Notes under the pieces: model-generated | What the model saw: only the letters and a program-made list of their open reading frames with translations | The model's database searches: none | What the model was told of the DNA's origin: nothing | Shown: one piece after another, positions 45,316 through 53,605 of the stretch | Numbering within the stretch: the stretch's first letter is position 1 | How the letters are laid out: each line of letters opens with the position of its first letter | Translations under genes and position numbers: made by a program | NCBI GenBank assembly: GCA_002412495.1 | Contig: DHVE01000128.1 | Coordinates: 26,123 to 90,122, forward strand | DNA from: Betaproteobacteria bacterium UBA5216 | GTDB taxonomy: Bacteria > Pseudomonadota > Gammaproteobacteria > Burkholderiales > SG8-41 | DNA: 64,000 bases | Direction: 5' to 3'

Positions 45316-45356
45316 GGCGTTCCTCCGGATTACGATGGGTGAGAATGAAAAACCAT

Positions 45357-45389
45357 CCCCGTCGTTCGCGCGCAGGCGGGAATCCATGC
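45357..45389. repeat. Degenerate palindromic repeat
   Basis: On the minus strand GATTCCCGCCTGCGCGCGAA resembles the family at 15867-15895, with mismatches. It lies upstream of the metallo-hydrolase start. Confidence 0.5.
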
Positions 45390-45490
45390 AATGTGCCATA
45401 GGACGCTGCGTAATGGATTACCACCTGCTCGTGAATGACAGCTTTGGTGTTAGGGCAGCATCATCACAAATGAGGGAGGTTTCAACCTGT

Positions 45491-45500
45491 TGTTTTTAAA
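45491..45500 (-). promoter_or_regulatory. AT-rich core TTTAAAAACA
   Basis: Fourth copy of the 10-base core, here overlapping the 3' end of the Ldh2-type gene (stop at 45496). Confidence 0.25.
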
Positions 45501-46506
45501 CACTTTTCTTTTCAGCCAAAGCCAACAACTCTTTAACCTGCGCGTCACTCATTTGCAAACCCTGCTCGCGCGCCGCAGCCGTCAACTTCTGTCGCCGCGC
45601 GCCTGGGAGCCTCACCCCTTCGTCGCGCAACATGGCGGTGATCATCACTTCCAACCGCGAGAAATACGTGTCGGTGCCCGCCAGCGCGCCGGGATCAATC
45701 GCGAGAATGGCATGCCCGATACGCGGCTTGTTGCCAGGCTCAAAGTAGGAATCGTTTTCAAAACTGAGCGCGGCACCCGTGAGGCCCACGCACAACACCT
45801 CCACCATCAGCGCGAGTGCCGCCCCCTTCACGCCGCCGATGGCATTGAGGCTGCCGGTCAACGCCGCCTTGGGATCAGTGGTCGGATTTCCGTCTTTATC
45901 CACGGCCCACCCAAGCGGAATCGGTCTGCCTTCCTTGGCATACACCATGATCTTGCCGCGCGTGACTTCGGTGAGCGATAAATCGATCACGACGGGTTCG
46001 GCGTTGTTGCGCGGGAAAACCGCAGCCACCGGATTGGTGCCGAAGAACGCGCGCTTGCCGCCCCATGCATTGATCGCGGCGGGCGAGTTGGTGAAAGCGA
46101 TGCCGACCATGCCCGCCTGCGCGACGGGCGCAAGATGGTAAGCGAGCGCGCCCATGTGATGACTGTTGGTAACACCCACCAGCGCAATGCCCGTTCGCCG
46201 CGCGCGCGTAATCGACTCCTGTACCGCCAAGGCGCACGCCGGAAACGCGAGCCCGCCACCGGCATCCACCAGCGCGGTGGCCCCTTTGCGCTTGATGATT
46301 TTGGGTTTGGCCTTGCCGTTGGCGCGCCCCTCGCGCAGGTGCTGGCAGTAGAGCGCCACGCGCGAAAGGCCGTGCCCGCCCAGGCCCTCGGCTTCGGCGG
46401 CCACCAGCGCTTGCGCGGTGCATTGCGCCATGGCTTTGGATGCGCCGGCGCGTTTCAGTGCGCGGGTTACGAGATCGGTGAGTTGATCGAGGGTTAGTTG
46501 GGGCAT
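45496..46506 (-). CDS. Ldh2/ComC-type NAD-dependent 2-hydroxy-acid dehydrogenase
   Basis: 336 aa of the malate/L-lactate/sulfolactate dehydrogenase family, which is unrelated to classic Rossmann LDH. Features: AQALVAAEAEGLGGHGLSRV with the catalytic His in GHG, LVGVTNSHHMGALAYH, and NPVAAVFP with VIDLSLTEVTRGKI. Relatives oxidise malate, lactate, ureidoglycolate or (R)-sulfolactate. It follows the isocitrate-lyase-like gene after an inverted repeat pair. The substrate is not fixed by sequence. Confidence 0.88.
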   Translation of the reverse strand: MPQLTLDQLTDLVTRALKRAGASKAMAQCTAQALVAAEAEGLGGHGLSRVALYCQHLREGRANGKAKPKIIKRKGATALVDAGGGLAFPACALAVQESITRARRTGIALVGVTNSHHMGALAYHLAPVAQAGMVGIAFTNSPAAINAWGGKRAFFGTNPVAAVFPRNNAEPVVIDLSLTEVTRGKIMVYAKEGRPIPLGWAVDKDGNPTTDPKAALTGSLNAIGGVKGAALALMVEVLCVGLTGAALSFENDSYFEPGNKPRIGHAILAIDPGALAGTDTYFSRLEVMITAMLRDEGVRLPGARRQKLTAAAREQGLQMSDAQVKELLALAEKKSV

Positions 46507-46580
46507 TTCAGTATTATTGTCTGTAGTCTTTTATAATTGGCGGTCCACCAATATTTACGCAAGGTAAAACTCTTTCCCTG

Positions 46581-46658
46581 TCGTTCCCGCGAAAGCGGGA
46601 ACCCATAACACAGTGCCACTTGAGACGGGCTTATGGGTTCCCGCCTTCGCGGGAACGA
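46581..46658. repeat. Paired palindromes forming a 28-bp-arm inverted repeat
   Basis: Two hairpins, GTTCCCGC-GAAA-GCGGGAAC (46583-46602) and GTTCCCGC-CTTC-GCGGGAAC (46637-46656), are themselves arranged head to head. The outer arms at 46581-46608 and 46631-46658 match in 27 of 28 positions. It resembles a BIME-like composite and could act as a strong transcription attenuator. Confidence 0.8.
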
Positions 46659-46697
46659 CGGTGTTGGTAGGCGCAGTCCATACGCTCTACCTTGCTC

Positions 46698-47645
46698 TTA
46701 CAACCCCACCGCCCCATCATATTTTCTTTTCACTTCATCAGCCGGCAGATACTTTTCTTCCAGCGCCTTCCACTTGGGAAACCCCGCCATTTCGTGAAAC
46801 GCACCCATCGGATGATTTTTCAACCGATTCTGAAAATCGATTTCCGCCTGCGCGCCGCGCGCTTTCAAATCGACCGCGTAGTCCCACATGCCCATCATGG
46901 TGGAGCGCATGCCGGTCAGCGACACGTGCATGATTTTGTAGCCCATCGCGGCGAAATCCTCGAACGTAACCTTGGATTCGTGCCATTTGAGATTCGCGGA
47001 ATAGTTCAGATACAGCGGCACGCCGGGAAACTCCGCCAGCACTTCGCGCGCGAAGCGTTGCGGCTGTTCGATATCCACCGTGGGAAACTCCGCCCAGATC
47101 ATATCGGCGCCCGCGCGCGCGTAGGCGCGGCCTCGCCGTATCGCCTCGTCCAGCCCGCCGCCCGCCGCCGCAATGGCATCGGTGCGCGCGATGATCATGA
47201 AATCTTTGTCCTCGCGGGCATCGAGCGCAGCGCGAATTTTACCAACGGCCTCTTCGATGGACACCACCACCTTGCCCGCGACATGGCCGCACTTCTTGGG
47301 CGCCACCTGATCCTCGATGTGGATCGCGGCAAGACCCGCCGCCTCGAAATCCTGCACGGTGCGAATCACGTTGAGCGCATTGCCGTAGCCGGTGTCCACG
47401 TCGGCAATCACCGGCAAATTGACCGCGCGGGCGATGTGGCGCGCGTTGTTGAGCATTTCGGTTTCGGTGATAAAGCCCACGTCGGGCAAACCCAGCAGCG
47501 TGAGCGACACATCGTATCCGCCGACATACACAAAATCGAAACCGGCTTTCTCCACGATCATCGCGTGCAGCGGCGTGGTGATGCCGGGCGACGTGAGAAA
47601 TTTTTTTTGTTTCAGCAACTCACGCAGCTTGCGGCCCATGCTCAT
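46698..47645 (-). CDS. Isocitrate-lyase/PEP-mutase-family lyase
   Basis: 315 aa. The catalytic cysteine is in PKKCGH, as in 2-methylisocitrate lyase and dimethylmalate lyase. Mg-binding residues are DVDTGYG and HIEDQ. The length fits 2,3-dimethylmalate lyase or methylisocitrate lyase. AGGAG lies 7 bases before the ATG. It should split a branched hydroxy-dicarboxylate into pyruvate or succinate plus an acid. Neighbours are the fumarate-reductase-like and fumarase-like genes, which would plausibly make such a hydroxy-diacid. Confidence 0.88.
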   Translation of the reverse strand: MSMGRKLRELLKQKKFLTSPGITTPLHAMIVEKAGFDFVYVGGYDVSLTLLGLPDVGFITETEMLNNARHIARAVNLPVIADVDTGYGNALNVIRTVQDFEAAGLAAIHIEDQVAPKKCGHVAGKVVVSIEEAVGKIRAALDAREDKDFMIIARTDAIAAAGGGLDEAIRRGRAYARAGADMIWAEFPTVDIEQPQRFAREVLAEFPGVPLYLNYSANLKWHESKVTFEDFAAMGYKIMHVSLTGMRSTMMGMWDYAVDLKARGAQAEIDFQNRLKNHPMGAFHEMAGFPKWKALEEKYLPADEVKRKYDGAVGL

Positions 47646-47669
47646 GGGGTTCTCCTGTGATGGTTGCCG

Positions 47670-49379
47670 CTACTTCAACAACGATTCGCCGGGCTTCACG
47701 CGGCTGAACACCACCGGCTTGGTCGCACACGCAAATTGCCCTGCTTGCCACGACACGCTGGTGAAACGCGAGTTCTCCAGATCACGCACGTCCGGAAAGT
47801 CGGTGCGGAAATGCGCGCCGCGCGAATCTTCGCGCGCCTCGGCGGCATAGCGAATCGACTTCGAAACGAGGATGAGGTTCTTTAAATTGAGCCAGTCGTG
47901 CCACGTCAGATTAAACGCAAGATTGCCGCCATCGACGCCAGTGGCATCCAGTTCCGCCTCGAGTTCATCCAGCACGCCGGCGGAGCGCTTGAGCGATGCG
48001 GCATCGCGCACGATGCCCACGTCGTCCCACATGTGGTTGTAGAGTTTTTCGCGGATGTCGGCCAATGAGCCGGCAGGCTTGCCAAACGGCGCACGGCAGC
48101 GTGCCACGGCCTCGTCCATGGCGGTCTGATCAGGCTCATTGAATGCGCCATGTGCCTTTACCCAGCCCGGCATCACGTCGCCCGCAATACCACCAAACAC
48201 GGTGGAGTTCGCCACGCCATTGCCACCCAGACGATTCGCGCCATGCACGCCGCCGGAATCTTCGCCCGCGCAGAAAAGGCCATGCAACTGCGTGGTGCAA
48301 TCCACCTTGAATTCAACCCCCCCCATCATGTAATGCGCCGTCGGCACCACGTCCACGAGCCCCGACACCAGATCAAAACCGCAGTCAGCACAGCGCTCGA
48401 CCATGCCTTTGAATTCCTTGCGCACCATCACCGGATCGAGATGCGCCATGGTGATGTAAAGACCACCCACCTTGTTAACACGGCCTTCGCGCATTTCCTG
48501 ATACATGCCGCGCGATACGATGTCGCGCGTGGCGCGTTCGTTGCGCGGATCGTACTTGTGCATGAAGCGTTCTTTATTGCCGTTCAGCAACTGCCCACCC
48601 GCGCCGCGCAAACCTTCTTCGATAATGGTGCCGGTAATACGCGTATCCATCCCCGCGATCAAACCGGTCGGATGAAACTGCACCATTTCCATGTCACGCA
48701 ACGGCAACCCCGCGCGCAGCGCCATCGCCATGCCGTCGCAGGTTTTGTCACCCGAGGGCGTGTGATATTTGTACATCGTCGGGCCGCCGCCGGTGGCGAG
48801 CAACACAGCCTGCGCCTGCACGAATACAAATTCGCCACTGCGAATGTCGATCATCAGCACGCCGGCAATTGCGTCGCCCGACTTGCTTTTGATGAACTCC
48901 ACCGCGCGGTGTTCTTCCATGCGATGGATGCCGCGCGCCCACACCTGCTCGGCAAGGCGATTGATGATCTCGATGCCGGTCAGATCGCCCTTGTGCACCG
49001 TGCGATCGAAAGTCTGTCCCGCAAACGCTTTTTGATGAATCGTGCCATCGGGATTGCGGTCAAAAAAGCAACCCAGTTCATTTTCGAGTTCGTGGATGCG
49101 TTCAACCGCGGTTTCCACCAGCGTCCAGGCCAATTCCTGATCCGGTAGCCATTTGCCGCCTTCGATGGTGTCCATGAAGTGCCGCTCGACGGAGTCTTCT
49201 TTCGCCAGCGCGACGTTGTAGCCGCCCTGCACCATGCGCGTGCAGCCGGATTTGCCGAGCAAACCCTTCACCGCGACCGTGATCGACAGATTCGGGTTGT
49301 GCTGGTGCGCATGCAGCGCGGCGAACAAGCCCGCACCGCCGGAGCCCAGGATAAGAATATCGGTTTTGATGGTTTTCAT
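47670..49379 (-). CDS. Fumarate-reductase/SDH-like flavoprotein
   Basis: 569 aa from the ATG at 49379, which starts TDILILGSGGAGLFAAL. FAD- and dicarboxylate-site motifs are LLATGGGPTMYKYHT, MEMVQFHPTGLI, EEGLRGAGG and the ANRLGGNGV segment. In the position of the FAD-linking His (SHTVAAQGG in SdhA) it reads GCTRMVQGG, so the covalent His is replaced by C46. It is 25 bp from the lyase gene. Whether it pairs with the SdhB-like protein and anchors encoded 3.4-5.8 kb upstream is inferred. Confidence 0.88.
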   Translation of the reverse strand: MKTIKTDILILGSGGAGLFAALHAHQHNPNLSITVAVKGLLGKSGCTRMVQGGYNVALAKEDSVERHFMDTIEGGKWLPDQELAWTLVETAVERIHELENELGCFFDRNPDGTIHQKAFAGQTFDRTVHKGDLTGIEIINRLAEQVWARGIHRMEEHRAVEFIKSKSGDAIAGVLMIDIRSGEFVFVQAQAVLLATGGGPTMYKYHTPSGDKTCDGMAMALRAGLPLRDMEMVQFHPTGLIAGMDTRITGTIIEEGLRGAGGQLLNGNKERFMHKYDPRNERATRDIVSRGMYQEMREGRVNKVGGLYITMAHLDPVMVRKEFKGMVERCADCGFDLVSGLVDVVPTAHYMMGGVEFKVDCTTQLHGLFCAGEDSGGVHGANRLGGNGVANSTVFGGIAGDVMPGWVKAHGAFNEPDQTAMDEAVARCRAPFGKPAGSLADIREKLYNHMWDDVGIVRDAASLKRSAGVLDELEAELDATGVDGGNLAFNLTWHDWLNLKNLILVSKSIRYAAEAREDSRGAHFRTDFPDVRDLENSRFTSVSWQAGQFACATKPVVFSRVKPGESLLK

Positions 49380-49394
49380 TAAGAACCAGACTCG

Positions 49395-49492
49395 CCGCAA
49401 AGGCGCAAAGAACAACGCGCAAAGAACAATGCGCAAAGAAACCCCGTCTTTGAATTTCTTTGCCGCCCCTTTGCGCCTTTGCGCCTTTGCGG
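49395..49492. repeat. Inverted repeat with 16-bp arms (CCGCAAAGGCGCAAAG)
   Basis: CCGCAAAGGCGCAAAG at 49395-49410 and its exact complement at 49477-49492. Between them GCGCAAAGAACAA is also repeated. It fills the gap between the flavoprotein and the fumarase beta gene. A second copy is at 53524-53596. Confidence 0.8.
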
Positions 49493-49500
49493 TGGGTATT

Positions 49501-50112
49501 TCAAGTTTTCACGCCCAGCGCCGCCAGCACTTCAGCACGATTGTCGCGCGCGGCCTTGTTGACCTCGGTATACAAATTGCCGCCGTGAGAATCCATCGCC
49601 ACCAGCAGCGGACCGAAGCCCTTGATACGGAACTTCCACAATGATTCGGGGTTCAGATCATCCAGATCGACTTCCTCGATCTGTTCGATCCAGGTAGTTT
49701 CCAGTGCCGCGGCGCCGCCGACTATCGCCAGATAAATGCCGCCGAGATCCTTGAACGCCGCTTGGGATGCCGCGAATAGCCCGCCCTTGCCGATGATGAT
49801 ACGCACGCCGTATTGCTCCATCAGCGGTCGCGTGAAACGCTCCATGCGAGCACTGGTGGTGGTGCCAATGCAGATCGGCTCATAGCCCGACGGCGCGGCC
49901 TGCGTCTCGCCCACCCATTTGACGTTGGGCGCGGTATGCACCACCGCGTGCCCGCGCAAGTCAAAGCGCGTTTTTCGGCCTTTGTCGAACATGTGAATTT
50001 GCGTCGCATCACGGATGCCGTAGAGCGTTTTGTTCAGCGTCACGGTGTCGTTGACGCGCACCTGGCGGATCTGGGCCTCGGTAACCGGCATGTCAAATTC
50101 GTAGTGGGCCAT
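49501..50112 (-). CDS. Class I fumarase / tartrate dehydratase beta subunit
   Basis: 203 aa from the ATG at 50112, 2 bp after the alpha subunit stop; the frame continues upstream but that region belongs to the alpha gene. Typical of the beta (swivel) subunit: PICIGTTTSARMERF, IIIGKGGLF, IYLAIVGGAAAL and MDSHGGNLY. With the alpha subunit it hydrates fumarate or dehydrates tartrate. The order alpha-beta and sizes fit both FumAB-type and TtdAB-type enzymes. Confidence 0.88.
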   Translation of the reverse strand: MAHYEFDMPVTEAQIRQVRVNDTVTLNKTLYGIRDATQIHMFDKGRKTRFDLRGHAVVHTAPNVKWVGETQAAPSGYEPICIGTTTSARMERFTRPLMEQYGVRIIIGKGGLFAASQAAFKDLGGIYLAIVGGAAALETTWIEQIEEVDLDDLNPESLWKFRIKGFGPLLVAMDSHGGNLYTEVNKAARDNRAEVLAALGVKT

Positions 50113-50114
50113 GA

Positions 50115-50990
50115 TCAGAATCCGTAACTCAAACCGCGAGGCGTAAACGTCGCCCGCGAACGCCGTGCCGAATGACACTGCATGTTTACCGCCACGGGGT
50201 TCAGCGTAATGTGCGTCGCGGCGGTTTCAACGTGCACTGCAAACGACGTGGAGTCGCCGCCCAGCCCCTGCGGGCCGACACCCAGTTTGTTCACCACGGC
50301 ACTAAGTTCCTGTTCGAGCCTGGCGCCTTCGGGATCGGTGCAGGACGTGCCCAGCGCGCGCGTGGCCGCCACTTTGGACAGATGCACGCATAAATCCGCC
50401 GTGCCGCCGACACCCACGCCCACGATGGTGGGCGGGCAGGTTTTGCCGCCGGCCTCGAGTACGCAATCGATCACAAACGTTTTGATGGCGGCGATGCCAT
50501 CGGCGGGTAACGCCATTTTAAGCCACGAGTTGAATTCGGAGCCCGACCCTTTGGGGATCATTTCTATCGACAGCTCATCGGGCTTGTCGGAGAAATCAAT
50601 GTTGATCACCGGCACGCCGCGCCCGCAGGAGGTGTGTTCGTTTTGCCGCGTGGTCGGATGCACCACGCTCGAACGAATCGGATGCTCCTTGGTGGCACGC
50701 TCGCACCCTTTGGCGATCGCCTGCTTCAACTGGAACCCGTTGAATTCGACGTTGGCGCCGATCACCACGTTATAAATCGGGATACCCGTGTCCTGACACA
50801 ACAAATTGGTGTTGGCTTCAGCCACGCTGATGTTGCGGATCATGGTGCCGAGGATGGCCTTGCCGGTTGGATTGGTCTCCGTGGCGTCGAGCCGCTTGAA
50901 ACCGGCCTTGATATCCGGCGGCAGCAGCTTCAGCGCGCGGATATAGATTTCCTTCGAGGCGTCTTCGACCTGTTGCAGATCCAGTTTCAT
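50115..50990 (-). CDS. Class I fumarase / tartrate dehydratase alpha subunit
   Basis: 291 aa. Iron-sulfur ligands are the cysteines in LLCQDTGIP, TSCGRGVP and GTSCTDPEG. Substrate segments include NIDFSDKPDEL and GVGVGGTADLC. The ATG shares one base with the receptor 10 stop (TGATG). Oxygen-sensitive [4Fe-4S] hydro-lyase. Substrate: fumarate, tartrate or an alkylated analogue such as mesaconate; the sequence alone does not decide. Confidence 0.9.
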   Translation of the reverse strand: MKLDLQQVEDASKEIYIRALKLLPPDIKAGFKRLDATETNPTGKAILGTMIRNISVAEANTNLLCQDTGIPIYNVVIGANVEFNGFQLKQAIAKGCERATKEHPIRSSVVHPTTRQNEHTSCGRGVPVINIDFSDKPDELSIEMIPKGSGSEFNSWLKMALPADGIAAIKTFVIDCVLEAGGKTCPPTIVGVGVGGTADLCVHLSKVAATRALGTSCTDPEGARLEQELSAVVNKLGVGPQGLGGDSTSFAVHVETAATHITLNPVAVNMQCHSARRSRATFTPRGLSYGF

Positions 50991-51964
50991 CAGTTCACCA
51001 CCAGGTTGCGGTCAAGCACGATCTTCCCCCAGCGCACGGTTTCTTCCTGAATAGTCTTGGCGAATTGTCCCGGCGTGTCGCCCACGGGTACCATGCCGAG
51101 CTGTTCGTAGCGCGTGCGGATGTCGGGCGCTTGCAGCGCCTTGGCGGTGTCGGCGTAAACCTTGTCGATGATCATCTTCGGCGTGCCCGTCGGCGTCACC
51201 AATCCAAACCAGCCGAGGTTCTCAAATCCCGGCAGCGTTTCGGCGGCAGCCTGCACATCGGGCAATTGCTTGAGGCGTTGCAGGCTGGTGACAGCGAGGC
51301 CGCGCAATTTGCCTTGCTGCACCTGGCCGATGGCAGCGGCAAGATTGGCGGGCACGAAATTAATTTGACCGCCGAGCAAATCCGTCAATGCCGGGCCTTC
51401 GCCTTTGTACGGCACATGCACCGCGTCCATGCCCGCCGCGTGCATGAAGTTTTCACCGGCCAGATGCGTTTGCGTGCCGAACCCCGCCGTGCCCATGGTG
51501 ATGGTTTTCGGCTTGGCCTTGGCCATGGCAATAAAATCCTTCAATGTCTTCGCGGCAAAGGACGGATTTACCACGAGTATCTGCGGCCCGCTCGCGACCA
51601 TGGTAATCGCCACAAAATCTTTTTCCGGGTTGAACGGCATCTTGCGATACATGTGCTGATTGGCGGAAATGATCGAGCCAGACGTCATGAACAGCGTGTA
51701 ACCGTCAGGGTTGGCCTTTGCCGCCAGATCGCCGCCGATGTTGCCGCCCGCGCCGCCGCGATTATCGACCACGATGGACTGACCCCACATTTCCGTCAGC
51801 TTCTGCGCCACCACACGCGTGACGATATCGTTGGCGCCGCCGGGCGCGAACGCGACAATGATGCGCACCGGGCGATTCGGGAAACTCTGCGCCTGCACAA
51901 CCGCCGTGCCGGCCAGCATGGCCACTACCAGCAGAGATATGCGTAAGTATATGTTTTTATACAT
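50990..51964 (-). CDS. Bug/TctC receptor 10
   Basis: 324 aa. The start codons are AT-rich (YKNIYLRISLL), then signal core LLVVAMLAGTAVVQAQ. Loops VAFAPGGANDIVTR and VVDNRGGAGG. ATGAGG lies about 8 bases before the ATG. It lies between the SDH-like anchor genes and the fumarase genes on the same strand, overlapping the latter by one base, which ties it to C4-dicarboxylate metabolism and suggests a dicarboxylate ligand. Confidence 0.92.
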   Translation of the reverse strand: MYKNIYLRISLLVVAMLAGTAVVQAQSFPNRPVRIIVAFAPGGANDIVTRVVAQKLTEMWGQSIVVDNRGGAGGNIGGDLAAKANPDGYTLFMTSGSIISANQHMYRKMPFNPEKDFVAITMVASGPQILVVNPSFAAKTLKDFIAMAKAKPKTITMGTAGFGTQTHLAGENFMHAAGMDAVHVPYKGEGPALTDLLGGQINFVPANLAAAIGQVQQGKLRGLAVTSLQRLKQLPDVQAAAETLPGFENLGWFGLVTPTGTPKMIIDKVYADTAKALQAPDIRTRYEQLGMVPVGDTPGQFAKTIQEETVRWGKIVLDRNLVVN

Positions 51965-52039
51965 TATTTAAACCTCATCCCAATTCAACTCCACACCCTA
52001 TCAACTAGCATCATGCGTCACGCCGCGCGACTTGGCGAC

Positions 52040-52408
52040 TCACACCAGGTTCAGCAAAAACAATAACCCGATCGCCACGCTCACGCCGGCCGCGCAGGCC
52101 AGCAGCGTCTTGTGCCACGCGCCAGCCTCCATTGCGTTACCCGGAACATCCATGAATTCGAGCATCAACAGACGCACGCCACCGGCCATATGCGCGGCCA
52201 GCAACAATACCAAAATCACTTCCGCGCACTTCACCAGCGGTTGATCGCTCCAGCGTAGAAAACTTTCCAGCCTGGCCTCGCCGTGCAGCGCGTTGCCCAG
52301 CGCCCAAAAATGCAGCGGCAAAAACAATGTCAGCGCAACACCGGAGATGCGATGCACCAGAAACGCCCAGTACGCCGGATGGCTTCGTGATCGTGCGTCG
52401 TTCTTCAT
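52040..52408 (-). CDS. SDH/FRD membrane anchor subunit 2 (cytochrome b-like)
   Basis: 122 aa from the ATG at 52408, which shares a base with the preceding stop. Three membrane helices. The first begins HRISGVALTLFLPLHFWAL and the second is ILVLLLAAHMAGGVRLLML, with His residues placed to bind haem b. The third is LLACAAGVSVAIGLLFLLNLV. Resembles SdhC (R-x-S-G at the helix start). Together with the other anchor and SdhB it would complete a quinone reductase. Confidence 0.8.
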   Translation of the reverse strand: MKNDARSRSHPAYWAFLVHRISGVALTLFLPLHFWALGNALHGEARLESFLRWSDQPLVKCAEVILVLLLAAHMAGGVRLLMLEFMDVPGNAMEAGAWHKTLLACAAGVSVAIGLLFLLNLV

Positions 52409-52731
52409 CAAGACACCACCGCCCACACCGCGCGCGAACCCCACATCACCAGCGTCAATCCCAGCGCGCACACGAGAATATCCACACCGCGCCCGCGCCA
52501 GCCAAACTCGGCACAGATATTACGCAAGCCGATGGGCGCATGGATCGCCACCGCCGCCACAAACAACGCATAGAATAAACCCCACGTCACGCTGCCCCGC
52601 GTGCGCCCCAGAATTTCCGCCGCCGACAACCCGTTGCGCACGGCGATAATGATGGTAATGAGATGCACGATCACGCACACGGCCAGCACCATCGCGCTGA
52701 ACCGCTGTGCTCCCCACAGCAGCACCTGCAT
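52408..52731 (-). CDS. SDH/FRD membrane anchor subunit 1
   Basis: 107 aa from the ATG at 52731; a GTG at 52761 would add ten residues. QRFSAMVLAVCVIVHL matches the SdhC/FrdC first helix, with three predicted helices and further His at AVAIHAPIG. Both anchors have candidate haem ligands, so a dihaem complex is possible. It is followed by the second anchor with a one-base overlap. Confidence 0.75.
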   Translation of the reverse strand: MQVLLWGAQRFSAMVLAVCVIVHLITIIIAVRNGLSAAEILGRTRGSVTWGLFYALFVAAVAIHAPIGLRNICAEFGWRGRGVDILVCALGLTLVMWGSRAVWAVVS

Positions 52732-52764
52732 CCGCACACCCGATTGCGCCTCACGCCTCACGCT

Positions 52765-53490
52765 TCAGCCCCCGTTTTCCAGTTCGCCCTTGAGGGTCGC
52801 GCTCAACACCAGCCGTTTCAACCCCGCGATACCCGCCGTCGGCGAAATACCCTTGGGGCAGCGCTCGGTGCAATTCAAGTGCGTATGGCAGGCGTGACAC
52901 CCGGCGTCTCCGGCCACCGCCGCCAGACGCTCTTTTTGCGCCACGTCGCGCACGTCGTTCGCCAGCGTCCACGCGCGGCTTAACGCGGCCGGCCCGAGGT
53001 AATCGGGCTTCCACGTCACTACTTCGCATGAGCTGTAACACACACCGCAGCCGATGCATTCAATCGCCGCATCGACGCGTTTACGCGCCTTCGATTCCGG
53101 CTTTACTTGCGCGAAATCATCCTTGCGTGTTTTGTCGCCGGTAAACCGCCCTCGCGCCTTGGCCCACTTGTCAAAAAATTCACTCATGTCGGTGACCACG
53201 TCCTTGATCACCGGCAGGTTGCGCAGCGGGGCTATTTCAAGCCGGTTATCAAGCGCCACTTTCGATACATGGGTGCGGCAGGTCCAGCGCGACACGCCGT
53301 TCACCGACATTGCGCACGAGCCGCACACGCCCACGCGGCAAGCAAAGCGATACGCGAGCGACGGATCAAGCCGGCGCTGCACGTATGTCACCACGTCGAG
53401 CACGGTCTGGCTTTCGAGACGCGGCACGTCGTATTCCTGAAACTCGCCGGTTTCGGCGCCTCGCCAGATTTTGACTTTGAGGGTGCTCAT
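52765..53490 (-). CDS. sdhB: Succinate dehydrogenase / fumarate reductase iron-sulfur subunit
   Basis: 241 aa from the ATG at 53490. [2Fe-2S] ligands are in FACRVGVCGSC and WTCRTH. The first 4Fe cluster is in ECIGCGVCYSSC, and the last set is in CHTHLNCTERCPKG. Length is typical for SdhB/FrdB. It links a flavoprotein to the membrane anchors. Its partner flavoprotein would be the gene at 47670, four genes downstream, which is an unusual separation. The GCHACH sequence before CHTH is discussed as rejected. Confidence 0.9.
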   Translation of the reverse strand: MSTLKVKIWRGAETGEFQEYDVPRLESQTVLDVVTYVQRRLDPSLAYRFACRVGVCGSCAMSVNGVSRWTCRTHVSKVALDNRLEIAPLRNLPVIKDVVTDMSEFFDKWAKARGRFTGDKTRKDDFAQVKPESKARKRVDAAIECIGCGVCYSSCEVVTWKPDYLGPAALSRAWTLANDVRDVAQKERLAAVAGDAGCHACHTHLNCTERCPKGISPTAGIAGLKRLVLSATLKGELENGG

Positions 53491-53523
53491 GATTTTTGTC
53501 CACGCACGTTCCCAAAAACCTCG

Positions 53524-53596
53524 CCGCAAAGGCGCAAAGAACTGCTCGTATTGCGGGAGGGCTTTGCGCTTCCTTTGCACCATTGCGCCTTTGCGG
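53524..53596. repeat. Second copy of the CCGCAAAGGCGCAAAG inverted repeat
   Basis: CCGCAAAGGCGCAAAG at 53524-53539 and its complement ATTGCGCCTTTGCGG at 53582-53596 (one base short at the inner end). It occupies most of the 115-bp gap between sdhB and the ThDP enzyme. Confidence 0.8.
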
Positions 53597-53605
53597 TGAA
53601 GCTTT

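Noticed and set aside
52765..53490. GCHACH in the SdhB-like protein looks like a CxxCH haem motif
   Set aside because: It lies in the cysteine-rich C-terminal cluster region of a cytoplasmic-facing iron-sulfur subunit with no signal peptide, where haem c cannot be attached.
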